Positions 22,152-31,859 of a stretch of 64,000 nt of DNA are shown piece by piece. Every line of letters starts with the position of its first letter. The stretch's first letter is position 1. The notes under the pieces were generated by a model that saw only the letters and a list, made by a program, of their open reading frames with translations, had not been told where the DNA came from and searched no databases. The stretch lies in contig CM043700.1 of the NCBI GenBank assembly GCA_023935145.1, positions 68,347,620-68,411,619 on the forward strand, given 5' to 3'. The position numbers and the translations under genes were made by a program. The DNA comes from Bretschneidera sinensis (taxonomy: Eukaryota; Streptophyta; Magnoliopsida; Brassicales; Akaniaceae).

Positions 22152-23380
22152 TTCAATATAATTGCTAAGGGAAGAATTGGTTACCTTATTTTCATCATCA
22201 ATTGTCATAAAGCAAAGATTGGCAATATCTTGATAGTCAATCTTAATTTCTGAAATGTCCTCATCATCATCACTCCAAGTGGTAGCAACCTTAGATTTCT
22301 TCATAGAGTGCATGTATGGTTTCCTTTTTGTTGGACAATCCACCTTAATGTGTCTTGGTGTCTTGCATCCGAGACACACAATGGGATTTTTCTTGGTTGA
22401 AATATCCTTTGTATGAGACTTCTTGCTATTTCTTAAGAACTTTTGGAACCTTTTTATAGTGAGAGCCATTTCTCCATCTTTCTCACTACTTTCATTCTCA
22501 TCTTCTTCCACTTGCTTGCTTGAGGTGGCATTGAGGGCAATAATCTTCTTCTTCTTTGACTCATCATTAACAATTCAATTTATTACATTCGTCTCATGAG
22601 TTAACAATGAGGCAAGAAGTGTGTCAACATGAAGTTTGTCAACGTATTTGGCTTCTTTAATGGCCATTATCTTTGATTCCCAAGTCAGTGGTAAAGCTCT
22701 AAGAATCTTCCTTGCCAAATCACAATCATCATAAATCCTACCTCATCAAGTTTGTCAATGTCTTTGGCTTCCTCAATGGCCGTCATCTTTGATTCCCAAG
22801 TCAATGGTAAAGCTCTAAGAATCTTCCTTACCAAATCACAATCATCATAAATCCTAACAAGAAGCTTTAAACCATTAATAATATTAGTGAATCAAGAGTA
22901 CATTTCAAAAATGATTTCGGTAGGGGACATTTTAAAAGCTTCATATCCAGACACTTATCTAATGATTTTTTGTTTCTTTACTTCATTAGTGTCTTCCTAT
23001 GTAACTTGAAGTTTATCCCATATTTCCTTAGCCAAAGAACAAGCAAAATTTTTATTATACTTATTTATATCTAAAGCACAATGAAGCATACTTATAGCTG
23101 TATTATTTAAAGACATCATTCTACAATCATCATCATCAAATTCTTGCTTAGTATTTGGAATTAGAATTTCTTCTTCAATAAGTTTAATATTTTTATAGGA
23201 TTTTGAGCTCTTTCTTCAATAATTTCCACAAATTATAATCTTAACCTTCCACAAAGATTTTTATTTTATTTTTCCAATTGTTATAATTAGTTCCATTAAA
23301 TAAAGAGGCCTAGTGTAGGAATACCTTGATTAGAACTATTAGTTTTTATAGGATCCGCTTAAGGATTTTAAGCCTAACTA
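22152..23380 (-). pseudogene. E2 gag N-terminal part with zinc knuckle
   Basis: Minus strand, from the primer site towards element B. The first two thirds are riddled with stops. The end (about 22511-22160) is open and shows a zinc knuckle CLGCKTPRHIKVDC (CX2CX4HX4C), an acidic stretch DDDEDISEIKID and CFMTIDDEN, as in copia gag of this type. Bases 22634-22865 hold a direct duplication of about 116 bp. Confidence 0.7.
22634..22865. repeat. Tandem duplication of ~116 bp in E2 gag
   Basis: Two near-identical copies start at 22634 and 22750, each running GTTTGTCAA... to ...CATCATAAATCCT with a few substitutions. Confidence 0.8.
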
Positions 23381-23390
23381 TAAGAACTAA

Positions 23391-23404
23391 GCTTTGATGC
23401 TAAT
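23391..23404 (-). other. Primer binding site of E2, decayed
   Basis: Minus strand ATTAGCATCAAAGC directly after the 5' LTR end is a mutated form of the Met-tRNA complement TGGTATCAGAGC. It fixes the 5' LTR and the direction of E2. Confidence 0.6.
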
Positions 23405-24583
23405 TGTAAACTAAAAGATAACCCAAGAGGGGGGGATGAATTGGGTTTTAAAACTTTTTGCACACAAAAAATAAGTTCATACACTTATGAAAACAAGCAA
23501 GAACAACAAGAATAATATTGCTGGAAATTAAAAAAGTAAGGGATAAGAAAGTGCAAACTCAGTTTATAGTGGTTCAGCAATATTAGAAACTTTCTGACCT
23601 TACGTCCACTCTCTTCAAATAGACTCCTTGAAAATTTCATTAATAAAACCAAGCAACTTCAAAGGTGTTTCCCAAACCTTTACAAATTTCTCTTCCAAGG
23701 AAGTTTATACTTAAGTGTTTAAGGCCTAAACACTTTCAAGAGTTACACCAACTCTTTCTCTTACAATGATTGGAATTTATGAGTTAAGATTGGTACAAGA
23801 GAGATTGTATTTAATGATTACAACTGAAGATTATCTCTCTTTCAAGAACAAAGCTTTAATGAAGGATCAAGAAGTAGTTTTGAAAGCTTTGAAGAGTTAT
23901 AAATAAGCTCTGTAAGAAATTAAGTGTTCATGATTGTTAAAAATGCTTATTTAAGATGGATTTTATAGTCTTAGCTCCATATGACTATTGGACACCAAGA
24001 ATGGCCATTTAGATCATTAAATGCTCTGTCCCATGCCTCATTTTTTTTAAAACTAACAATTATTTTCGAAAGTTCAGTTGACTGGGTCCATGATTCAATT
24101 GATTGGATCAATGTAAAATTCAAATTTTGGCATCAGATGTTTCATTTAATCGATTGGATTCATAGTTCAGTCGACTAGATTAAAGGGCAGAAACATTCTA
24201 TCATTTCATTCAGTAGACTAGTTTAATGGTCCAGTCAACTGGATCACCTAAAACATAATTTTTCTGTTTTTCAATAATTTTAAATTTTTTAACCCAAGTT
24301 GATATATTTTTGTAAAAATATTTTTTAATCAAAATGAGCCATAATAAAGCTAGGTAATTAAGAGAAGATTTACATTAAGATCAACTACCTTAGGAGGTTC
24401 TAATCTTGGTTTTCAAACTTCTTCCGAGGTGCGTATGTAATATTTTTTGTTAAGTGGGTGCACTTCTTCTACGACGCATATTGTCTTTATACAAAGCATA
24501 ATAATAGCTTAAACACTTAGATAAAATTGGTTAGAAAAATTCAAGTTCATTTTGTCATTATTAAAATCAATATGAGATCAACA
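23405..24583 (-). repeat. 5' LTR of E2
   Basis: About 1179 bp; minus strand from TGTTGATCTCATATTG to ...AGTTTACA. It is related to the LTRs of E1 and E3, including AACCCAAGAGGGGGG (plus strand) near its end and a decayed palindrome array. I see no polypurine tract outside it, as expected for a 5' LTR. Confidence 0.75.
24074..24242. promoter_or_regulatory. Decayed palindrome array in the E2 LTR
   Basis: Six mutated palindromes start at 24074, 24095, 24146, 24167, 24210 and 24231, with steps of 21, 51, 21, 43 and 21 bp. The central TCGA has often become TTGA, TCAA or TAGA. The spacing pattern survives although most sites are altered. Confidence 0.7.
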
Positions 24584-25590
24584 GGAAGAAACTGGAGCAT
24601 TAAGTATGAGAGTTAACGCATTAAACTCTTAATTTCAGTTTAGTCAACTAGAATTTAACAGAAAGAATTATAATTGGCTTTAAAGACCCACTAATGGTAT
24701 CCATAGATTTAAGATTGTTTTAAATTTTGAAGCATTTTTTTCCAACAAACCCGTAGCAAATCATTCACAAAATCACCCAAAAATCAAGTGCAAACCCAAA
24801 ATGACTCATTCACAAAATTAATCTATAAAATTCTCCCAAAAATCAATGTTCTCAAATTTCTTCTATAAAAGTTACCCTTCCTCTCTAGCAACCTCTCTCC
24901 TTTAAAACATATTTCCAGAGAAAATTGAGCCGTGTGGCCGAGGAGATCCTCTTGATTTGGAATCCGACTAGCAATAACATAAGAAGATAATGTTTTCGGC
25001 TGGCGTCAGGAGATGAGATCGGTTTTTTATTTGAATATTTTACTGAGAGAAAATTAGCAAAATAATGTTTGGTTTGCAGGAAAATAGAGAAATATTTTAA
25101 GATTGTGTTTTTATCTCTAAGACTTAAAAACAACTCTCTATTCTAAAAGAAATAAAGAGATTTTGATATTTTCTATGTCTTTTCCCTGAATTTTGAATGG
25201 CAATTAGGAGGAGCAGTGACGCCAAAAAAAAGAAGAGAACATATGAGAGAGAAAACCATATCGATCTTCTTTGATCTAGAGATGAGAGATGAGGGGTAAT
25301 AGGGTATTTTTACATTTGTGTGTGCTATTTAATAATGCTAGCTTAAGTCAAACATGGAGTAATATATTAAAATTATGAATTATTAATAAGTAATAATTAA
25401 ATAATAGATAAAAATAAAATAATAATATGATTAATTTACAAAATAATAGATAAACATAATATGATTAATTTTATATTTTATCATCACCTCAAACACAATT
25501 AATTAGTCAATCTGATTTCATTCCAATGGTATGAACATGTTAATTAATCAAATACTATAGTCGATTCCAGCTTCAATTTTAATGGTTTTT
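24584..25590. other. Non-coding stretch, no gene recognised
   Basis: AT-rich sequence. A purine/pyrimidine-rich patch at 24880-25320 looks like a gene leader (for example AGAGAGAAAACC), but no supported ORF or splice pattern follows. Runs of TAATAA fill 25330-25450. Confidence 0.4.
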
Positions 25591-25639
25591 AATTAATAGA
25601 GCATTACATCACTTTCAAATCGATCGTTTTTCAAACCAT

Positions 25640-25950
25640 AATAAATATTTGGGGTTTACATTATGTTTTAGGTTTAAGGTTTAGATTAATTATGATTTAA
25701 AGTTTAGGGTTTAGGTTAATTAGGGTTTAAGGTTTAGGTTAATTAGAGAACTAAGTTAATCAGAGAACCATATTAATTAAAGTTTATAAAGTTAATTAGG
25801 GTTAAGGGGTGACATTAAGGTTTAGCTTAATTAAGAAACTAGGTTAATTAGAGAACCAGGTTAATTAGGGTTTAGGATTTACATTAAGGTTTATGTTTAT
25901 GGTTTAGAGTTTTAGGGTTTAGGTTTTAGGGTTTTAAGGTTTAGTAAATT
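25640..25950. repeat. Degenerate telomere-like repeats
   Basis: Many GGTTTAG, TTTAGGG and GGTTAATTAGGG words on the plus strand. They resemble the plant telomere unit TTTAGGG mixed with a GTTAATTAGAGAACCAG repeat. This may be interstitial telomere-like DNA or a simple repeat that drifted. Confidence 0.5.
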
Positions 25951-26102
25951 AATATGAGTAATAAAAAAATATAAATATAAATATAATTAAATAATTTTAA
26001 TACTATAATTGGAAATAATAAAATAATAGTTTTTAAGTAATAACAACACATGTATAATATATAAATATTATTATTTAATATATATTATATATTAGGGATT
26101 TT

Positions 26103-26215
26103 CACTAAGGGAATATTGAATTCCCTCGATGAAAGTGGTTTTCATGGGTTGATTTCTAGGTCATTTTCAGCGAGGAATTTTTATTATCACCAAGAGATTT
26201 AATTCCCTCGATGAG
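26103..26215. repeat. Left subterminal repeats of the CACTA element
   Basis: Units such as CACTAAGGG...CCCTCGATGAAAG and ATCACCAAGAG...CCCTCGATGAG match those at the right end (for example CACTGAGGG...CCTCGGTGAAAA near 42880). Confidence 0.65.
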
Positions 26216-26312
26216 ATTTAACCCTAAAACATGACTAAGCCTTCTTCCTCCTTCATTTCTCTTTTCTTCGCTTGGGGCGCCTTGCGACAGTTGTAGCCTC
26301 AAATTCCATTTT

Positions 26313-26314
<2 letters not shown>

Positions 26315-26347
<33 letters not shown>
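26315..26347. repeat. (CT)n microsatellite
   Basis: An almost pure CT run of about 33 bp inside the CACTA 5' region, in a CT-rich patch reaching 26480. Confidence 0.9.
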
Positions 26348-26351
<4 letters not shown>

Positions 26352-26564
26352 ATCTTTTTGTAACCATTTCTTCCCTCATTTCTCTTATATTTCTATTTTC
26401 TCCTTCTTCCCTTTTTTCTCTCTCCATCCGTTTCGCGTCTCTCTCTCTACCCAGCCATTTATAAATTCCCTCTCTCTCTCATCCATTTTGTTATTTATGT
26501 TTATTTAATTTATTTATGTTTTTAATTTTTTAATTTTGTTATACATGTGAAAGCTTAGGTTTTC

Positions 26565-27135
26565 TGTTAGTTTAAATTAAAGAATTTTTTTATGGAAAAA
26601 TAATTGAAATGTGTTAAGTTGGTCTAAATTTAGTTATTACTCTGTATAGGAAAACAATTTAAAAATTATGTTATCCCTAGATTGTTATGTTAGTTTAAAT
26701 TTACAAATTATTTTGTATAGAGATTTTTTTATATTAAAAAAAGGTTAGCCCTACATTTTGCTATGTTAGTTTAAATTTAAAAACTATTTTGTAGAAAAAA
26801 ATAATTAGAAATTTAAGATAGTGCCTAAATTTTGTTATGTTAGTTTAAATTTAAGCATTATTTTATATAGAAAAATAATTAAAAAAATTATGTTAGCTCT
26901 ATATTTTGCTATGTTAGTTAAAATTTAAGAATTATTTTTTAGGAAAAAAAATTGAAATTTAATTTACCACCTAAATTTAAGTACTACTTTGTAGGAAAAA
27001 AAATTAATCACAATTTAAGGTATCATCTAAATTTTGCTATATTAGTTTAAATTTAAGCATTGTTTTGTAAGAAAAAATATTAACAAATTTAAGATAGCAC
27101 CTAAATTTTGCTATGTTAGTTTAAAATTTTAATCA
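26565..27135. repeat. AT-rich ~75-bp tandem array in the CACTA 5' region
   Basis: The block TTTTGCTATGTTAGTTTAAATTTAA recurs in varied form near 26565, 26612, 26688, 26763, 26838, 26911, 27039 and 27112, i.e. about every 75 bp, each followed by TATTTTGTAG and an A-rich run. Some units are partial. Confidence 0.75.
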
Positions 27136-27440
27136 TTCTAAGATGCTAGTGTATGGATTGTATCTAATTTAGTAGTAAATATAGGAAATTTTTTTTAAGT
27201 CAATCATGTATGGATTGGTTGGGTGTTTATTTGATTTGACATGATATTTTGGCATTTGAAAATTTTTGCGGAAGTCCAAAAAACAGACGAGGCTCTATCG
27301 AATTTTTCATAGAATTTTCATTAATTTTAACATTTTTTTATTTTTTTACTTGTCATATGTATTTTGTATTTATTTCTAGGTTTTATGATTTCTTTATTTG
27401 TTTATATATCATGCATTACATCTTACCTTAGGATGTTCAT

Positions 27441-27528
27441 CCAATGATTATTGAGTGACCCAAATACTCTCGTTTCTTAACAAATAATATGTTTGCAATG
27501 AGAGTGTTTGTGTTCAAATAATCATTGG
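27441..27528. repeat. Imperfect hairpin in the CACTA 5' region
   Basis: CCAATGATTATT...ACTCTCGT (27441-27473) pairs with ATGAGAGT...AATAATCATTGG (about 27498-27528). The stem has mismatches; the loop is about 25 bp. Confidence 0.75.
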
Positions 27529-27546
27529 ATTGTCTAGAGTGGACGG

Positions 27547-27788
27547 TTCAGGAATACATGATGGATTTTTCAATTTGTAGTTCCTAACTTGTTTTGTTTT
27601 GACTAGATTTTGGTAGCATCTCTCATTGTTCTTTGGGTACGCACTAAATTTGGGCTTATCTTCCTCAGGATACAACTCTGAATTTAAGTCGTGTACTTTG
27701 AGAACGAAGGAGAAATTCTGCCAAAAATCGAGTCGTAACAAAACAAGTTAGGAACTACAAATTGCAAAATCGATCACGTATTCTTGAA
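27547..27788. repeat. Long inverted repeat in the CACTA 5' region
   Basis: Arms of about 52 bp at 27547-27598 and 27737-27788. The inner 28 bp (27571-27598 and 27737-27764) are perfectly complementary; the outer parts have a few mismatches. The loop is about 138 bp. Confidence 0.85.
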
Positions 27789-28261
27789 TGGGTACCCTTT
27801 ACTAATTAGTGAATTGGATGAGATTGTTAGAAGCCATGCATCAACATGCATGATGTATAAGGAATCGTTTTATTATTTACTAATTCTTTATTATTTTTTA
27901 TCTTGCATGTTATTAATGATCTCGTTTCAATCTTACTTCATCACTATTTCTATTCATTGTTTCAAGTATGTAAATCCAAACTTTTCTATGGTGGCCCATT
28001 GGTTTTGTGATAACTTTATGTTAAATCTATACTTGTTTCATTTTAAGTTAGTATCATTAGAAAATATATATATTTAATGAAACATTTTTGGAAGATAAAG
28101 AAGTGATAACAAAATATATGTTTGGGATTGTATCATGCTTTTTTGCTCTATATCTTTTTTATGTATAAAAAATTTAAAAAATAATATGCATAATTGAAGG
28201 AACATATGTATTAAAAAAATTTATTAACAAGAGCTCCTTTATTATTTTAGTATTTGGAATA

Positions 28262-30450
28262 ATGTTAGCTGACCGTAATTGGATTGGCTGTCGAGTTGTA
28301 AATCATACAGTATTAATGGAATTTATGGAAAGTTTTGAGATTTTTCTTGACTTTGCATATGGAAACCATCGTTCGTATATGATGGAACTACTCCGTGTCC
28401 TTGTTATCTATGCCAAAATTTTAAGTTTTTAAATTGAGATACGATTACCATGAACCAATATGGAAAAAGTTTTACTCCTAATTATAAGAGGTGGATTTTT
28501 CATAGTGAGAGTTATTTGAGACGCGAACGGTCGACACAATCAAATGATCATGTGGAGGAAGGTTTCCAAGAAACGAATCAGATAAGGGAGATGAAAATGG
28601 ATTTTGTTGGCCTTGAGTTTAACTGAGATGCCAAACAGTATCTAAATCCTCATGCTACGAAGTTCTATGACCTATTGAGAGATGCCGATGAGTTGTTGTG
28701 GGAGGATTATAAGAAGCACACTAAGTTATCGGTGGTCTCATAATAGTTGAATTGTAAATCTGATTTTGACATGTCTGAGCATTGTTTCGATCGATTATTG
28801 ACAATAATTAAGAGTATGTTGCCGGAGGATAAGAAGTTGCTTGAAAACTTTTACAAGTCCAAGAAGATGATGAATGAGTTAGGACTTGGGTATGAGAAGA
28901 TACATTCATGCCAAAATGAATGTCTGTTGTATTAAATGGAAGATAAAGTCAAGAAAGTGTGTAACGTATGTGGAAATCCTCGGTTTAAACCTAGATAAAG
29001 TGATAATAAGAAGTAGAAAGACATACCACATAAGGTGTTGCGTTACCTTCCACTTACACCAAGACTTCAAAAGCTTTATTTGTCGAAAAGCATTGTCGGA
29101 CACATGAGATGGCACAAGAAGGGTAAATATAGTAAACCAGATATGGTCACCCCCCGGCAGATGGACTGGCGTGGAAACACTTTGGTGATACTCACCCTGA
29201 GTTTGCTTACGAACCACACAATGTCAGGTTGTGACTCTCAATTGACGGGTTCACTCCGTTTGGTCATTCAACATGCCCTTACTCTTGTTGGTCGGTATTT
29301 GTCACTCCTTATAATTTACCTCCTGGTATATGCATGAAAGAGCATAATATATTCATAGCATTGGTAATTCTCGGCCCAAACAACCCTGGTAAGGATTTAG
29401 ATGTCTATCTACATCTATTGATAGACGAGTTTAATGTGTTTTGGATAAATGGGGTTCTTACTTACGACACAGCCAAGAAACACAATTTTAATATGAATGA
29501 TGCACTTTTATGAACGATCAGTAAATTCCATGCATATAGTATGCTTTATGGGTGGAGCATTCACGGTCTACTGGTTTGTCCTTACTGTATGGAGCTTACA
29601 AAATCATTTTGTCTACCACATGGTCATAAAAATTGTTGGTTTAACTGTCACCGTCAGTTCTTACCAGAAAATCATGCTTTCAGAAGGTAGAAGCATAGTT
29701 TCATAAGAATAGATCTGAGAGTGGCACGCCGCCACCACAGTTTTCGGGGGTAGATGTGAAAGCTATAGTGATTTCTTTTGAACATATCACATTCAGTACC
29801 AATGGTAGAAAACAATAAATCACTAGATTTGGGAAAGAACATAATTGGACAAAGAGAAGTATCTTTTGGGAAGTGTCATACTGGTCAACTAATCTTATTT
29901 TCCACAATTTGAACATTATGTATATTGAGAAAAATGTGTTTGACAATATCTTCAACACTGTTATGGATATCAAGGGTAAAACGAAAGACAATGCTAACAC
30001 TCATTTAGATATGGCAAATTTTTTTAGGTGTACTTAGTTGGAGTTGGTTGAAGTAAATGGTAAACCTAAATTTAAACCTAAAGCAACCTACACGTTAAAT
30101 AAGTCTTAGATAAAGATGGTTTACGAATGGATTTCAAATTTGAAGTTCTCATATAGGTATGCCTCAAATTTAGCACATAGTGTTAAACTGAACGAGTGCA
30201 ATTTCTACGGGATGAAGAGTCACGACTGTCACATGTTTATGGAAAGATTAATTCCCCTAGCGTTTTTCAACTTTTTATCTGACCCTGTGTAGGATGCTTT
30301 GATAGACCTAAGTAACTTATTTAGGGATATATGCACAACTGAACTATTTGTTGAGCATATGAAGTTGCTTGAAAAGAACATTGCCATCATCTTATGCAAG
30401 CTTGAGAAGATATTTGCCTCAGTCTCTTCGATTCAATGGAGCATTTAATG
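28262..30450 (+). pseudogene. CACTA TNP2-type transposase
   Basis: Plus-strand remnants in the normal order of a CACTA transposase. 28262-28431 opens with MLADRNWIG and, after a shift, a CPCYLC zinc-type pair, typical of the transposase-associated N-terminal domain. 28747-28935 has MLPEDKKLLENFYKSKK...LGLGYEKIHSCQNECLLY. 29035-29200 has LRYLPLTPRLQKLYLSKS and MRWHKKGKY. 29335-29700 has LDVYLHLLIDEFN, CPYCMELTKSF and FLPENHAFRR. About 29700-30450 continues to FMERLIPLAFFNFL. Many stops and shifts; no active transposase. The element could move only if helped by another copy. Confidence 0.8.
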
Positions 30451-30735
30451 ATTCACTTAGCTTACGAAGCTAAAGTCGGTGACCCCGTGCAATATCGATG
30501 GATGTATTCGTTTAAGAGGTAATATCCATAATCTTAGATAAATGTTAGTGTTTCCTCACTTCATGTCAATCTTGCTTTATAATACATTTGTATATGTATG
30601 CAAAATAGGTGTATGCACAACCTAAAGAAAAAATCTCGAAATAAAGCGCGCGTTGAAGGCTCCATGGTTGATGCGTACATTATACAAGAGATCTCCAATT
30701 TTTGTTCTGAATATTTTGAACAAATTGTTGAGTAA
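30430..30735 (+). pseudogene. DUF4218-like part of the CACTA transposase region
   Basis: Plus strand. MIHLAYEAKVGDPVQYRWMY near 30449 and, after a possible intron with AG at 30608, RCMHNLKKKSRNKARVEGS and EISNFCSEYFEQ. These are the conserved words of the DUF4218 domain that follows TNP2 in plant CACTA elements. Copia element C is inserted about 100 bp later; the reading resumes at 37873. Confidence 0.7.
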
Positions 30736-30843
30736 AAAATGAATTGAGTCGGTCGCAACAACGACGGGAGAAATGTGAATCAAGGAGAGCAGCTATCTAT
30801 TTTCTGTTATCCAGGTATTCCTTTTGGTCATGAGACTATTAAA

Positions 30844-30921
30844 TGTTAGATTTTAATCTTGATACTAATATACATAATCATCAACAATACAGCCAAGATC
30901 TCATGTTAAACTTATCAAGAA

Positions 30922-30960
<39 letters not shown>

Positions 30961-31387
30961 AGAAGATGAATTAGAAAAACGAACCAGAATCCATTGCAAG
31001 CAAGTTTCCTTGGGTTTATCTTCTAAGACTACAGGGAGAGCCACCTTTGGTATGGGAACCAATAAACTGAATGTTAGTGGGGAGGGAGAAGAACTATTTG
31101 TTTCAATAAAATTTTAACACACACTAAACACCCTCCCCTGATGTCTATTTATATCCCTGTGCCTTAGGGACCATAACCCTAATAGTTACCTCACACATGT
31201 GCATTGGGTCTTTGGCCCATTAACAAAGACCCATACCACATCGGACTTCTACACATAAGGTGGCCCATACTAAAGAACCTTGATACTTTGGAGAACCATA
31301 AAAATTATATCACTTAATTGGGTCCTTTATTAGATAACAGGTCTACATGTACAATGTTATAACATATCTTAACCCAAAATTCCAACA
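30844..31387 (-). repeat. 3' LTR of element C
   Basis: 544 bp, TGTTGG to ...TCTAACA on the minus strand. It differs from the other LTR mainly by a longer TA run (about 30927-30958) plus scattered substitutions. Confidence 0.88.
30927..30958. repeat. (TA)n microsatellite in the element C LTR
   Basis: About 32 bp of TA repeats. The matching tract in the other LTR (about 37431-37443) is much shorter, so the run expanded after insertion. Confidence 0.85.
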
Positions 31388-31400
31388 ATCTCCCACTTGG
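31388..31400 (-). other. Polypurine tract of element C
   Basis: Minus strand CAAGTGGGAGAT directly before the 3' LTR, a common copia form. Confidence 0.7.
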
Positions 31401-31859
31401 GTTACATATGTTATCCTTTATATTGTACATGAAGATAACCTTAATTGAGCTCATTTGTGCTATCTAAACCAAAATATCCAACAACAATCTGGTCCATTAA
31501 CCATATCAATGTAGGATCAAAGCGGCCTTTATCACATTTATCGTAACAAGACCCATCAATGATCACAACACTAACACAATTAACGACATAGATCTACTAT
31601 TGATGTGTAGCATGAAAATTACATGAAACGTGATCTTAAACATGTCAATTTCCAACTGGTCCTCCATATGACTCAAAAGAATCATATGAAATACTTTCAA
31701 ACATTAAATGCAAAACTGCAATGAAAGTTATCATAGAGTAATCAACATAACCATGTCAATTAAGCAAAAGTAAAAGGCCAAATACAAACTCCCACTATAC
31801 GGGCATATGGTCCAAAAGAACAACACCCATGTGAGCAACATGCTCATGAAACACTCTAT

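Larger units (their letters stand above)
3631..24583 (-). mobile_element. E2: decayed Sirevirus-like copia element, interrupted
   Basis: A minus-strand element whose own sequence is 3631-6943, 13190-16034 and 22147-24583; the gaps are elements A and B. From its 5' end (right) it has the LTR (23405-24583), a primer binding site, gag with zinc knuckle, protease/integrase, reverse transcriptase, RNase H, an internal promoter, a 3' ORF related to the E1 one, and polypurine tracts. The 3' LTR is missing because E1 is inserted at 3631; the remainder would lie left of the window. Nearly every frame carries stops or shifts, and its palindromes are mostly mutated, so it is the oldest of the three relatives. 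Confidence 0.8.

Noticed and set aside
23405..24583. E2 LTR read as a solo LTR
   Set aside because: A decayed Met-tRNA primer site and gag follow it directly, and the flanking 5-mers do not match.
26156..26353. Minus-strand ORF with a run of Arg-Glu
   Set aside because: It is the translation of the CT microsatellite and CACTA subterminal sequence.
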